In this document: in pieces, positions 46,901-59,629 of the stretch
Layout: each line of letters begins with the position of its first letter
Position numbering within the stretch: the stretch's first letter is position 1
DNA from: Rostrohypoxylon terebratum
Lineage: Eukaryota > Ascomycota > Sordariomycetes > Xylariales > Hypoxylaceae
NCBI GenBank assembly: GCA_022497145.1
Contig: MU385857.1
Coordinates: 62,001-126,000 of the forward strand
Direction: 5' to 3'
DNA: 64,000 bases
The notes under the pieces: generated by a model
The model's database searches: none
The model's input: only the letters and a program-made list of their open reading frames with translations
What the model was told of the DNA's origin: nothing
Translations under genes and position numbers: made by a program

Positions 46901-49900
46901 GCTCGAAGCTGGAATCACTCCATTCACGAAACAAATCGATACAGTTGCGGCCGAGTTCCCTGCCTATACAAATTACCTCTATCTCACTTACAATTCCTCT
47001 ACACATGATGTCGACTTCAATGATCACGGTGTAATGGTGCTCGGATCTGGTGTATACCGTATAGGATCATCTGTCGAGTTTGACTGGTGCTCTGTTAGAG
47101 CCATCCGAACTCTCAGGGAATCTGGATTCAAGACAATCATGGTCAACTTCAATCCAGAAACGGTATCAACCGACTATGATGAGGCGGACAGGTTGTATTT
47201 TGAGAACATCAATTTGGAGACGGTTCTTGATATTTATCAAATGGAATCGGCCAGTGGAGTTTTAGGTGCTATGGGTGGCCAAACACCTAATAACATTGCT
47301 CTACCACTACTTCGATCAGGCGTTAAGGTTTTAGGAACTTCTCCTGAAATGATTGATAGGGCCGAGAATCGTTATAAGTTTTCTCGTATGCTTGATGAGA
47401 TCGCCGTCGATCAGCCGACGTGGAAAGAACTTACTAGCTTTGAAGATGCCAGAAGTTTCTGCAGGAAGGTCTCATATCCAGTACTGGTTCGGCCCTCGTA
47501 CGTCTTGTCGGGTGCTGCGATGAATACAGTGTATTCGGAGGCAGATCTTAAGTTATATCTCGAGCAAGCCGCTGAGGTGTCACGCGAGCACCCCGTGGTT
47601 ATCACGAAATATATTGAGAACGCTAAAGAAATTGAGATGGACGCCATCGCTAAGAACGGAACTTTGGTCGGACACTTCATTTCGGAACATGTCGAAAATG
47701 CCGGTGTTCATTCCGGAGATGCGACTCTTATTTTACCTCCGCAGGATCTCGAGCCGACCACGATCCAACGCATCGAAGAGGCCACGCGAAAGATCGGAGC
47801 TAAACTCAATGTCACGGGTCCTTTCAACATTCAATTTATCGCAAAGGACAATGACATAAAAGTTATCGAATGTAATGTTCGAGCCTCACGTTCATTCCCT
47901 TTTGTTTCGAAGGTCATGGGGGTTGATCTGATTGAGATGGCGACCAAGGCTATCATGGGAATCCCCTTCGCCGAATACCCGCCGACCACTTTACAACCGG
48001 ATTGCGTCGGAGTTAAAGTTCCACAATTCAGTTTCTCGAGACTCTCTGGAGCTGATCCGGTTCTAGGTGTGGAGATGGCTTCGACTGGAGAGGTCGCTTG
48101 TTTCGGCATGGACAAGTACGAGGCATACCTTAAAGCACTGATGTCAACGGGTTTCAAGATCCCGAAGAGCAACGTCCTCTTGTCAATTGGTTCTTACAAA
48201 GACAAAAAGGAAATGCTTCCATCAGTTGAGAAATTGCAAAAGATGGGATATAAGCTATTTGCTACTGCGGGCACCGCTGATTTCCTTCAAGAGCATGGTA
48301 TTCCTGTTCAATTCTTGGAAGTCCTCAGCAACGAGAAGGATGACCAAAGATCAGAATTCTCTCTCACACAGCATTTGGCAAACAATATGATCAACCTCTA
48401 TATCAACCTGCCATCTAACAACAAGTATCGCCGCCCTGCCAATTACATGAGCAAAGGATACCAAACCCGACGAATGGCTGTAGATTACCAGATCCCATTG
48501 GTCACGAACGTCAAGAATGCCAAGATCCTCATCGAGGCAATTGCGAGACATTTCGAACTAGAGATCAGCAACCGTGATTATCAGACGAGCCATCGTAGCA
48601 TTGTTCTTCCAGGATTGATTAACATTGCTGCTTTCGTGCCCGAAATCGGCACTCAAGGTAGCCACGATCTCCAAACCGTCACCAAGGCTTCGATCGCTTC
48701 TGGCTTCAGTATGATAAGAATTATGCCCATGGGCGTCGAGGGTGCCATTACCGATGCGAGAACGCTGAAGATTGCCCAGCAAAGCAGTAAACGTGGTGGT
48801 TATTGCGATTACAACTTTTCCGTCTCGGCTACGTCCAGCAATGCCGATCAGATCAGCCAAGTGACGGGTGAGGTTGGGTCACTATTTATCCCGTTCAATC
48901 ACTTATCAGATAATATTAGCAAGGTTGCTGCGGTCACCGCGCACTTTGATTCGTGGCCTACTCATAAGCCTATCTTGACGGATGCGAAAACCACAGATCT
49001 CGCTTCCATCCTATTGCTCGCAAGCCTTCACAACAGACGTATTCACGTCACAAGTGTCACAACGAAGGAAGATATCCGTCTTATCTCTCTGAGCAAACAT
49101 AAGGGCCTAAACGTCACTTGCGACGTGTCAATTTATTCGCTGTACATCTCACGGAAAGATTTCCCTGAGTGCCAGTGTCTCCCTGAGCCCGAGGACCAAC
49201 AGGCACTTTGGGATCATCTCAGCACGATAGATGTATTCTCGATCGGCAGTCTACCCTACCAACTGGCACGCCACGCTCAATCGGACACAAGCTCAGTAGA
49301 TATCGCAGACCCTACAGTTGGCATCGCCGATGCCTTGCCTCTCCTATTAACTTCCGTTACGGAGGGTAAGTTGACAATTGACGACGTGAAGACGCGCCTC
49401 TACGATAACCCGAAGGAGATATTCGAACTTCACGAGCAAGTTGGAACTTCTGTTGAGGTCGAGATTGATCGCCCATACACTGTACCGAGAACATCATCTT
49501 GGTCACCGTTTGCCGGCAAGACCATGCGCGGGTCGGTGCAGAGGGTCACCTTCAACAATAAGACGGTCTGTCTCGACGGGGAAGTCCTTCCTGTCGCTCC
49601 GCTCGGCAACGACATGTCTACCCATGGCAGCCTGCCTACGCCTATGTCGCCGCCCATGAAGTCAATTCCCTCACCATCACATCCGCTCGACGCTCTCCGT
49701 GCTCGACGCCTTTCAAGCCTTGGTAAACCAGCTATTGTCCCACGACTGGTTGATAATGAGGTAGATACAATACGCCCTGTTTCGCGATATGCGCCTACTG
49801 TGGATGAGTTTGGCTTGCCAGGTCCTGCGCGGGCGCCTTTTGTTGACTCCTTGCATGATCTTCTCATGCAACCTTCCGCCTTCAAAAGTGCGCATGTTCT

Positions 49901-50852
49901 CTCCGTAAAGCAATACACGCGGTCTGACCTCCACTTGCTGTTTACTGTGGCCCAAGAAATGCGTCTCGGTGTTGATAGGGAGGGCGTTCTCAACATTTTG
50001 CGTGGTCGGGTTCTTTGCACAATGTTCTACGAGCCCTCAACACGGACCTCTGCATCTTTCGACGCCGCTATGCAGCGTCTAGGTGGCAGGACTATCCCGA
50101 TTACGACAACGCATTCGTCGGTTCAGAAGGGAGAGACTCTTCAAGATACGCTTAGGACGCTTGAGTGCTACGGTGATGCTATCGTCTTACGTCATCCCGA
50201 AGAGTCGGCCGTAGACGTAGCAAAGAAGTATAGCAAAGTCCCCATCATTAACGGTGGAAATGGAAGCAAGGAACACCCCACGCAAGCTTTCCTCGACCTT
50301 TTCACAATCCGTGAAGAACTTGGTACCGTACAAGGCTTGACGATCACTTTTGTAGGTGATCTTCTATACGGACGACCAGTGCATTCGCTAGTGTACCTCT
50401 TGCGACATTACCAAGTGCAGATCCAACTTGTTGCGCCAAAGTCGCTAGCACTTCCGGCTGAGGTCCGCAGTCTGCTCAAGGAATCTGGACAGCTACTTTG
50501 CGAGTCGGAAGAGCTCACACCGGAAATTCTGTCTAGGAGCGACGTTTTGTACTGCACGAGAGTACAAAAGGAGCGCTTCCCAAGCATTGAAGCTTACGAG
50601 AAAGTTAAGAATTCATACCGCATCGATAACGCAACCCTCAAATACGCGAAGCAGACAACGCGCGTGCTACACCCTCTCCCCAGAAACGAGGAGGTTGCGG
50701 AGGAGGTTGACTACGACCAACGCGCGGCTTATTTTAGACAGGTGAGTGCTTACAGAAGATTTGCGCGACTACGAGATTTACTGATAGATGCATAGATGAG
50801 GTATGGTCTTTACTGCCGCATGGCCTTGCTCGCTTTGGTCATGTCCGGTTGA
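43990..50852 (+). CDS. pyrABCN: Multifunctional CPSase / ATCase of pyrimidine synthesis (3 exons, 2249 aa)
   Basis: Makes carbamoyl phosphate from glutamine and condenses it with aspartate, the first two steps of UMP synthesis. Exons are 43990-44620, 44680-50741 and 50796-50852. The last intron (54 bp, GTGAGT) must be removed to give the normal ATCase end MRYGLYCRMALLALVMSG. Order: glutamine amidotransferase (to about 450; catalytic C313 in GICLGHQ), two ATP-grasp CPSase halves (about 451-850 and 996-1350), an MGS-like regulatory domain (about 1370-1480), a DHOase-like domain (about 1517-1850), then ATCase (about 1928-2249) with FYEPSTRTSASF and HPTQAFLDL. The DHOase-like domain lacks the metal-binding HxH (PGLIN followed by IAAF), as in other fungi where it is inactive. 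Feedback inhibition by UTP is expected from the family. Length matches URA2/pyrABCN (about 2210-2240). Confidence 0.97.
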
Positions 50853-51904
50853 AAAGTCAGACGCGTTTTCCATGGTATCGCCCGGCCAGCCTTTTAACAT
50901 TCGTAGATGATCTTTTCCATAAGATTATGATACTAGGGTTTGTTTTCGAGGAGCATAAAAGTTAGATAGTGGCCATATCGTCTCCTTCTTTCGTAAGGGT
51001 TTATCAAAAGCTACTCGACGTATAGTAGATATGTAAGAACAGTCTGCATTAGACATTGATTAGGCTCGCGCCATTAATGAGTGAACGGTTTACGTATAAG
51101 GTATATGGGGATGGCGTATACGTAGGTAAGTAAATAGGTAAGTAAGTAAATAGGTAAGTAAGTAGGTATATTTTATAGGTATGTGGTATGTATGTATGTA
51201 CTATATGTACTATGTAGTTACATGTATGTATGTATGTATGTGTGTGTATACGTATACGTGTTCGTATCTGCGTACATGTATTTATGTTTTGTATATAGAA
51301 TTTCGTATATAGATTTATGTTAGTGAATATAATTATTTTGTATAATTATTTTACTTTATTGTTGTTGTTTTTTTCATAAGCTGTGATCTATATCTGTACT
51401 ATGTAGGTACGCTAAATCCATGGATCTGTGGTGATCTGGCGTTTAGTGGTTTTATTCCACTAGATAGCACGCTATAACTTTTACTGTTAGCCTCCAGGCT
51501 GGAGGCTTAACCTACTATGTAGTATAAGGAATGGTCGGGTAATGACGGCATAGGCATAGGCATAGGCGTCCTTGCTGTTCACTCTCAAAATAAGGGAAGT
51601 AGCATGTGGCTAGCCCCTCTAGGAATTCTCCAATAGAAGTGGTTAATCATCACCTGGGCTGCTGGGGCACCTTTGGCACCTTTAGGGATAGCCGCCGACC
51701 CTACTGCCTACCTGCCCAAATCCACTTCTCCAACATCGCACCACCGCCTAAAGGGGCAACCACTCGTTTTCTTTGAAATTCATGCAGCGCATCATCGTCC
51801 ATCGCTCGAGCATCTCACCGCCGTCACCATCACGACTAGCACAGGTCACAACAACTCACCTGGCACATGAAACTCTCCTCACCGGCCTCACCGGACGCAA
51901 TAAC
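50853..51904. other. Intergenic region with TAGGTAAG and TATG microsatellites
   Basis: Contains tandem GTAAGTAAATAGGTAA units (about 51123-51172), a (TATG)n-like tract (51185-51242) and AGGCAT triplication (51550-51568). It covers the 3' region of the CPSase/ATCase gene and the leader of the next gene, including an in-frame upstream ATG at 51782. Confidence 0.6.
51123..51245. repeat. TAGGTAAG / TATG tandem repeats
   Basis: Imperfect units of TAGGTAAGTAAG followed by TATGTATG runs; simple-sequence DNA. Confidence 0.8.
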
Positions 51905-52765
51905 ATGACGACGGTATCTACGTTGGGCGCGGCGCCCTGGCGAAAGATCTTCCTGGACCACGTACAGACGATGCCGTCGCCGGAATTTAGCCTAGGCACG
52001 GTGCGGAAGACGGTTTCGGCGACTGGCGCCGTCGGGTACGCGCCGCGGACCCGCACGTGCGTGTTCCGCGGGCTGTTCGCGGATCTGCCCGTCAACCCGA
52101 AGAACGAGGCCGAGCTCAACCCGGACATCTACGAGAGCGACTTCCTGACGCTGACGACGGACCGGCGCATGGATAAGATGGCGGAGCTGTTCGGCGTCGC
52201 CGAGGCCAACGACGGCGAGGGGGTAAACCTGGGGGGGTCTGGGGGCGGCGCGCCGGTCGAGGCTACGTTCTGGGTCAAGGAGACTAGCACGCAGTGGCGC
52301 GTGAGGGGCAAGGCGTACGTGCTGGCGCCGGACGTGGAGAGGGGGCCGGAGGGGAGACAGGTGATCTCGACGCTGACGGCGCGGATGCGCCGGAGGAAGA
52401 AGGGGGATAGCCCGGACGGGAGGAGGTGGAGCTTCGGGCGCGAGGTCACGGCGCACTTCGGGAACCTTAGCCCGCAGATGCGCGGGACGTTCCGGAACCC
52501 GCCGCCGGGGACGCCCGCGGCGCTGCCGGTCGGGGACGAGAGGTTGGGGCTGGGGCAGAAGGTCACGGACTTGCAGGACGAGGTCGCCAGGAGCAATTTC
52601 AGGGTCGTCGTCGTCGTGCCGGCGGAGGTCGACCGCGCCGACCTGAGCGACCCGGACCGCGCGAGGAGGTGGCTGTATACCTTCGTCGGCGGCGGGAAGA
52701 CGGAGTCTACGAAGCCCGGGGGCAGCATAGAGGATGGGTGGGAGAAGGTCGAGGTGTGGCCGTAA
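51905..52765 (+). CDS. Pyridoxamine-oxidase-like FMN-binding protein, Alr4036 type (286 aa)
   Basis: Split-barrel flavin-binding protein of the group usually named pyridoxamine 5'-phosphate oxidase Alr4036-family. It starts with the family pattern APWRKIFLDHV, then SPEFSLGTV, PRTRTCVFRGLF, and later FLTLTTDRRMDKM (a phosphate/flavin-contact region), VEATFWVKETSTQWRVRG, and ends RWLYTFVGGGK...GWEKVEVWP. The substrate is unknown. No intron is needed. The frame remains open upstream to an ATG at 51782, which would add 41 residues (MQRIIVHRSSISPPSPSRLAQ...) rich in R, S and T and nearly free of acids, so a mitochondrial form is possible. The coding region is visibly GC-rich compared with its flanks, which yields long artefactual frames on the other strand. 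The insertion GGSGGGAP (about residue 110) is unusual. Confidence 0.88.
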   Translation: MTTVSTLGAAPWRKIFLDHVQTMPSPEFSLGTVRKTVSATGAVGYAPRTRTCVFRGLFADLPVNPKNEAELNPDIYESDFLTLTTDRRMDKMAELFGVAEANDGEGVNLGGSGGGAPVEATFWVKETSTQWRVRGKAYVLAPDVERGPEGRQVISTLTARMRRRKKGDSPDGRRWSFGREVTAHFGNLSPQMRGTFRNPPPGTPAALPVGDERLGLGQKVTDLQDEVARSNFRVVVVVPAEVDRADLSDPDRARRWLYTFVGGGKTESTKPGGSIEDGWEKVEVWP

Positions 52766-54682
52766 TAGCCGGTAGAGGAAAACAGACAGACATCCACTCA
52801 CGTTGATACACGATAAAAAAAGGATTACCTTTGCTTAGCTGTAATAGGTAGGAGGTCGAGTTGCCACGATAACTTCTCCCTACCTACCTCATATGAATAC
52901 AGATACATATTTACATACTTGTAACTCACATGCATACCTTCCTACTCGGACGACCGCCTTACGTCTCACGCTGATGGCTTAGGAGATGGTTCACGTTCCT
53001 ACTATGCAGTGGTAGTACGCTTACCTAACGATGACGGCGACTCGCGTCTTTCGAGCGTGCCGAACCCCCAACCTACGAGAACGGGAAGCTGAGATGAGGT
53101 CTTGGCATGTGCAAGATTGCCGCGCGAAATTTGGCCTAACCTGGTTTTTTAAAAAAGTATATCCCTCAATTATTCTTGAGGCTCATTCTTAAGGAAACTC
53201 TAACCTGTCTGCCTGCCTAGCTAGTGCATACCTACATATAAGGGCGGGCGCGTATAGGTAGGTAGGTATGTAGGTAGGTATGTATGTATGTGCGTGCCTG
53301 AGGTGTGATAGGCACGATAGAGATCTGTGTGCGATGTGACAGAAGGGATGGAAAAGGGAAATGGTCCCCCTGGCCGACCCCGACGCACATGGCAAAAAGT
53401 CCCTAGGTAGGGACTCGCTCGCGGACCGAATGCCGCGGCGCGAGATTTTATACCTACCTAGGTAGATACCCTTCTGCCGATCTCGATGCCGGGAGATGTT
53501 GACATGTAAGTATGTAGTAGGACCTAGGTATGTAGGTACGAATCCTGATACGCCCGAAAAGGGTGACCGCGGGTACCTGGGTCCTACGACGAGGATTTAC
53601 GGGTGGACAGGTAGTAAGCAGATCTCAATCGGCCGATACATTTTCCTTGTTGGGTTCATCCTTTTTGATTTGGCTTTTGTTTTTAAACACCTGCCAATAA
53701 CAGACTACTGTCACATATGTAGATATTCCGCATTAGGACCTGTGACCTCGTGGGACAGCAGTCGAAAGGGGTAAAAGAGTTTCCCTTAAATTGCTCGAGT
53801 TCTGGTCGTCAATTTCGTCAATTTACCATAGTGCTACCTAGTGCCTATTGCTATTGCTATTACCTGTTGAAACTTAACGGCTGACACCCTCCTTGGGCGC
53901 CTGGGGCATTAACCGCAACACGTGGAGGGTATTCTTGGGTTCTTGGGGGCGAGAAGAGGCCGCCACGGCAATGTTCCCGCTACGCTTTCAAGTGGCATTG
54001 TATGTATACATCCATAGCTCCTGATGGGTATAAATCTTGCGAGCGGTTCGCGTTTCGGAGGAGCTGCAACGCCTTTACCTCCGTGACCTGTTGCATGATC
54101 CTAATTACTACGAGGCGGACCCTTGAATGACGAGATTCGGATCTTTGTCCATCTGATGATGTCTTAGTGCTAGACGGTGGGAAAGTGGGGAAGAGAAAAG
54201 AAAGAAGATAGAAGATTAGAAGGAGGCTTCGATTTCGAAGGGGGACTAGGAATCGAAGTTGTTCAGGGCTAGGGTTCGAGTGCTCAAGGGGGCAATTTCA
54301 CGACTTTTCCACGTGTTCGAAGCCAGGGTGTGTCCGGAAGGGGGAGGTGGAGAAGAGGGGATAAGGTCAGTTCAGTTTGACCGCTATTGTTTTTTCTATT
54401 TTACGACGAGGCTGGGTTCATGGTAAGAACTTAGAAGAAAAGAAAAACATTGTTACGTAGTAGATGTCGCTCATCTCCGCCCGATCAAGGACCAAACGCC
54501 TTCTCCAGCAATCGCCACACACGAACACACGAACACAAGAACTCCTTCGTGCGTGGTACAGCATCGAGAAAGGGCCAGCTAGACTCGATCGGGAGTGATG
54601 TCAGCAGGCACAAGTTCTCAACGATCATAACCTGATGTTGACACTGCACAGATGCTGTGCGAGGACTATTAGGGTTTTATCT

Positions 54683-54732
54683 GCATTCTGGATTCTGGAT
54701 TCTGGATTCTGCATTTTGCATTTTGCATTTTG
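54683..54732. repeat. Minisatellite ATTCTGG then ATTTTGC
   Basis: Consecutive units of GATTCTG (seven bases, four copies) followed by CATTTTG (three copies). Confidence 0.85.
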
Positions 54733-56568
54733 TGGGACGAACAGCCCCTGTGCCTGTTGTCTCTGTGTCTGTGTCTGTGCCCGTCTGCCCGTGTGCGTAT
54801 GATATATCGTATTATCGTATCATCTCCAGTGGCATTTCGAGTTTTGTGGGTAGGGTTTGCATTGTTGAAGCTCCATTTCAGTCTCCACAAGGCTCCATAA
54901 GGCTCCATCGACTCCATCGGTCAACTCCATCTCTTGCTCCATAGCGGTATTACGCAGTATTATGTAGTAGTACTACGACTTACTATGGTATGGAAGCTAT
55001 ATTTGGGATGAGGAATATTATCATCTGTGTGCCGCATGTAAGTGAGCTAGGGAAACCCCCCTTTGATTGGTACCTTGATAGTAAGATAATAATAATAATA
55101 GGTATACGGTCGTTCAGTTAAGATGCACAGTCAAGCGTCGTAATCATGATAACATCCAACATTCCATCATATCCAACATCCAACACCGTGATCTGCTGGA
55201 CATCGGACTTCTCTGATTTGCGGGGCTTTTGTCTACATAGTACTGCAAAGTGTTGTTTCAGGCATAAGCCAATCTGATCAGGATACTCGAAATGAAGGAA
55301 AGGATTGGATAAGTATGATAGTATTAGTATGAGTAGTATGTATGCTGTATATGCTGCATACCTATATTCACCGCTTTATTCATGTAGGTATATGCAATGT
55401 CGACTATGCGCTCTCCAAAGTTCTGTGTAGTTCTGTATGTACGATCTGTTGAATGATTGAATCCATTGGGCAATTGGGGGTGGCTCACATAGTACAATAC
55501 ATAGTGCGACTTGTGCGGAGCATACGCATACCTAGTAGATAGGTCTATATGTGCTATGTACTATTATGTACTATACCCTATACTAGGTAAAGGCGGATAT
55601 CAACATATAATACCTTAAGGCTTAGGAGGTCCTAGGTACAAGTACATACCTACACAGTAAGGGCTTAATAGGGGATGGGGGATGGCTTGTGAATCTTATA
55701 AGTGAGCTTGTATTACTCGAGATAATAGAATAGTACTAGGTATGTATGAATTAGAGTTTGTACTGGAGACTCTGGAGTACTGCGTAGTGTATTTGGGTGG
55801 CCTAGATCTGTTGAACCTTCGACGTTCTCCCACACCCTGAACATCTATCGTCCGTATCGAGCGGAGTTGAGGTCATCGTCAGCTCTCAAATCGACAAATT
55901 CACTTGCCGAGACCAGTGGGCGGGTAAGCATGTGTGGAAATACATATTGTCGATGCAAGCCAACGCATCCCATTCATGTCCCAATCAGGAACTGTATCTC
56001 CGGCTGCCCTCCATCTTTCCAATGTCTCTTTAGAGTTCACACATGTGCTGTGTTACTCTACATTGTACATCGCTCATCGTTCATCATAATATAGTACATC
56101 GTACGTAGTACGTACTACGTAGTACTACTTGTTCAAGGTTGAATATCCGTTGAATATGCTTTGGTGCTACACAAGGCTAATCCCGCTTCGCCCGCTGCTG
56201 CCCGTTTCGCATAGACCCCATCGCGCCCCCAGCTTCTTAGCTTCCTTCCAGCCACTCCCGCCATGGCTACAACCGCTAAAAGCGGACCTTGGCCTACCTA
56301 CGCAACCTACGCAAAGTGACATGCATCTAAGCTGCTGCTAAGCTAAAACTCTGTTCCTCAGGTTCATCCAAACACATCCACTGGTTCTTCCTTCGACTGC
56401 CGCCGATTGCCAATGAACTTCCAGGCTTTGCGTTGTCCTGTTGGCTACATGTTGGCTACATATAGTGGTACATGACGAAGCCATCAAGGCAAATGTAACC
56501 GGCTTACATCTTTATGATATTGGGATATTGGGATATTGGTCATTTGGGGCCTTTGTCGTAGCAGTAGT

Positions 56569-56596
56569 ATCGTAGCATCGTAGCATCGTAGCATCG
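56569..56596. repeat. GTAGCATC tandem repeat
   Basis: Consecutive eight-base units of CGTAGCAT (about four copies) before CGATGATC. Confidence 0.8.
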
Positions 56597-58268
56597 ATGA
56601 TCCGAACAGATCCGAATTGTGTTTCTGTGTCGTAAGGTCGTAAGACTCTTCTGACCTTTCTTACGTTTGTGTGCAGATGTCCCAGACTAACGAATTTCGC
56701 AAGTGCCAATAGACAAATCAGGCATTCAGGTCTTGTCCTTTTGCCCAAGACTACTAGGACTGGAATCGCATCCATTCATCCATTCATCTATGCATCTATT
56801 ATTCGATTCCTTACTTTCTTACTTTGTAGGTAGGCTGGTAGGTAACTTTTCGGGCCGTGTTGACCACCCCCCTCAATTAAGAATTGAGTTCTTCTACAAA
56901 CTTACCAGACAAAAAAAAAGATTTATCATCTAAATATTCCCCTTTCAGACCGAGGACCGAACAAGGTGTCAAAAGAACATCGCAGCTCGGCTCCTTCGTC
57001 GAGTTTTGTGTGACTCGAATAGATTGTTTCTTTTTCCATGCGGATCAAATCTCCAGCTGTGTACTATGTAATAAATAATAAATAATAAATAGTACAATCT
57101 GGTTTAGCCATATCTACACTCAATACCTTGGAACTATGTACACTAGATCTTTAAAAATAAGTTGTTGATACTAGCAGAAAGTCCATTCTGAAGACCAGAC
57201 ATTCCTGCCCAGCCTGCCAAGTGAGCAAGTTGTAAGGTCGCTTTTTTAATAAACCAGCACGGGAGCTTGTTTATTAGTCGCCGATCAAAACCGTCGAAAG
57301 AGAATTGCACGCGACGCCGCCAAGTCTACAAGGGTCTTCCTTGCCGCTATCCCTAGTCCTTGCTGTAGGTCCTAGGATATAATATCTACGAGAGTACCTA
57401 CATACTACCTAGGTCCTACACAGACTACATAGATCCATGGATCCATGGATGGATGGAGCAATGGAGCCAAACTATGATATTGTACTATGTAGTGCCAGAG
57501 TGCCTGCCGCGACAAGCTAATGCCCACTGGATTAACTTGCCACTCTGCCACTCTCCAGCTCCGTGCTAGTCGATACGTACCTAAGCTACAAGGTAAATGT
57601 AACAGCGTACCGTCCTATTGTAGCAAAGCTAACGATACCCCACAACCTTTTGTAGTTGTACTTGCCAGACCGACCTATTATTGATAGTACTAGGTAGTAG
57701 ACTTGGGCAATTCTCATATTCTTTCCCTCTCTTTCGATATCATCTCAGTTTCCACTCGATCCGATTCCTTCCCGTCTCATAACCACAACCATAAACCTTC
57801 ACAACCATTCTTCCTCTCCACCATACTCGCCTAATTCGAGGAGCAATTGATCAAGTTCTTCTATCGTTTATATCGTGCTGGAATTAAATACCGTAAATTG
57901 GTTAATTTTAAGGAATATTTTTGGGAATATCTCGCGGGTGAAACAGGCCTTTCGAGGCCCCAAATTGTTGTATTGCATCGTCGAATATATCGAGGAGTTA
58001 CCCGCGTCTACATCCACGTCCGCACTGCATATCTTGCTCGGCCAAATGTCAACCACTTTTTGATCGATATCTTCAATTTTTTTTTTGGAATATTTGGAAT
58101 ATTGAACATAACGGTTATCTAGCTATTGCCTTTACCTGGCTTTGCTCGACTTCCCATCTTCTCGGGTTCCTCTACCTCAAAAAAGCAATCAGATGCCGGG
58201 GTACGACCGACTACTTGGTTCTTGCTAGCACCGATTGTGGCTAAACAACCCATTTTTGTATACCCAAG

Positions 58269-59489
58269 ATGTCGGTAGACTCATTAAAATCACTAATAAC
58301 AAATATACCCGACTGGCTCAAACGCCTCGAGGAGCTTGATGGACAAATCGACCAACGCCAGCAGGATCTGGCTATGATGCCTGAGAACCAGCCGCGATCC
58401 GCAAAATCACTGAAGAATCGAGGCTCCACCGAATCTCTGAAGCCGAGAGACGAATGTGCTCCTGTCGATACACCAGATACTGCACAAATCCCGACACCGC
58501 CTCTGTTCTCTCAACATAATACCCCAAAGCAAGATGGTGCTGGTGCTGAAGTTCCCACAAGTCCTGTGAGCGAACACAAGTCGAAAATTTCGCTTCAGCG
58601 CCAAGAAGTGATGGCAACTGCACAACGACGGGCGCGCGCAACGGTTCGCAAGAAGCCAAAGACGGATTCCATGATCAGCAACGAGAATTCCGTCCAAAAA
58701 TACAGATCACGCAACATGATAATAGTCTACTACGATAGCTACGTACAGTCGTTCTTCGAAGAGTTGGTCAAGTTCGTATCGATGCAACGGAACTCCATGC
58801 GCAAGGCAAAGATGGCCGCCAAGGTTGCTCGTATCAGACGCATGGCTGAACTCGAGATGCCAGACGAAGAAGACGACGACGATGAAGGCAACGGCGGAGG
58901 TAGTAACGAATTAAAGCCTAGAGATAGCCTCATTGCTGCCGATACTAGCGCTGCACCTCTGAAAGCTCAAGACGAACCGGAAGAACCCAGACTGCGCTTC
59001 GTGAGCACTCGACATATGGGATCGCGAAATATGAATCCTAGAATGAATTTGCGGATGTCTAGATTGAGTGGTGGGTTAGGCTCGTTCCAGGACAAGGGTG
59101 ATATTTGGGAAGAGCTGGATAAAGGTCTCGAGTTCGTCCAGGGTATGTGTGAGCATGGGGCGCACCAATTCCTGCGAGACGGAGATTGTAGCAACGAAAT
59201 TGAAAAAATTAAGGCGCGTCTTGCGCAAACGAAAGAGATAGCCGACAAGGAGATGGCGCGCGTTCTTGCAGAGGGACCTGAGGACTCGTCCGAACCTACG
59301 AAGTCGCGTAGTTACCGTCCGATGACAATGCGAAGGGGTGCGTCAACTTCTAAGAGCTCTTCGAAGCAGGACTCTAAGGGTCCCTCTAGGCAGGATGTTA
59401 TAGAAATTGAGGACGAAGGAATCCATGATATGGACGGTGCTAAGTCGATCTCTAAGCCGACGGAGCAGACAAATGAATCTATGGGTTGA
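58269..59489 (+). CDS. Conserved-looking fungal hypothetical protein (406 aa)
   Basis: Not recognised as a named family. It starts MSVDSLKSLITNIPDWLKRLEELDGQI, a short helical N-terminal segment that looks conserved. A long polar region with threonine/proline motifs follows, then basic QRRARATVRKKPKTD. The most ordered block is RSRNMIIVYYDSYVQSFFEELVKFVSMQRNSMRKAKMAAK (about residues 145-190), a helix pair running into a basic helix, followed by an acidic run PDEEDDDDEGN. A second helical block near IWEELDKGLEFVQGMCEHGAHQFL (about 278-301) precedes a Ser/Lys-rich tail. No signal peptide or membrane segment; the mixture suggests a nuclear or cytosolic regulatory protein. No intron is needed in the 1.2-kb frame. 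No operon context. Confidence 0.8.
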   Translation: MSVDSLKSLITNIPDWLKRLEELDGQIDQRQQDLAMMPENQPRSAKSLKNRGSTESLKPRDECAPVDTPDTAQIPTPPLFSQHNTPKQDGAGAEVPTSPVSEHKSKISLQRQEVMATAQRRARATVRKKPKTDSMISNENSVQKYRSRNMIIVYYDSYVQSFFEELVKFVSMQRNSMRKAKMAAKVARIRRMAELEMPDEEDDDDEGNGGGSNELKPRDSLIAADTSAAPLKAQDEPEEPRLRFVSTRHMGSRNMNPRMNLRMSRLSGGLGSFQDKGDIWEELDKGLEFVQGMCEHGAHQFLRDGDCSNEIEKIKARLAQTKEIADKEMARVLAEGPEDSSEPTKSRSYRPMTMRRGASTSKSSSKQDSKGPSRQDVIEIEDEGIHDMDGAKSISKPTEQTNESMG

Positions 59490-59629
59490 CGAGGTCCCGC
59501 TATTTCGCCATGTGTCTCATTCATTTAATCCACCTATCTGTCGACATCAACCAGCATCATTTCACGCACATATAATCATATTTTGCCCTTGCAATTATAC
59601 CTACTCGCACAGTACATCGCGATGGAGTT

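Larger units (their letters stand above)
52766..58268. other. Gene-free region, 5.5 kb, microsatellite- and CCTAGG-rich
   Basis: No coding region or RNA gene I can support. Contains TAGGTATG repeats (53255-53291), ATTCTGG and ATTTTGC tandem units (54683-54732), CTCCAT/GGCTCCAT units (54885-54930), AATAAT (55086-55100), GTAGCATC tandem units (56569-56596), GATATTGG units (56517-56538), AATAATAAAT units (57067-57090), and CCTAGG motifs at 53458, 53522, 55630, 57370 and 57408. The last kilobase turns pyrimidine-rich (57730-57840), like a promoter/leader of the next gene. Confidence 0.5.

Noticed and set aside
49430..50020. Minus-strand 196-codon frame inside the CPSase/ATCase gene
   Set aside because: Antisense shadow of a strongly conserved coding region.
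51123..51245. Regular short repeats considered as a CRISPR array
   Set aside because: These are contiguous simple-sequence units without spacers, in a eukaryotic genome.
51992..52801. Two long minus-strand frames (269 and 222 residues) over the Alr4036-type gene
   Set aside because: They mirror the GC-rich plus-strand gene and show only repetitive R/P or S/P composition; the plus strand has recognisable family motifs.
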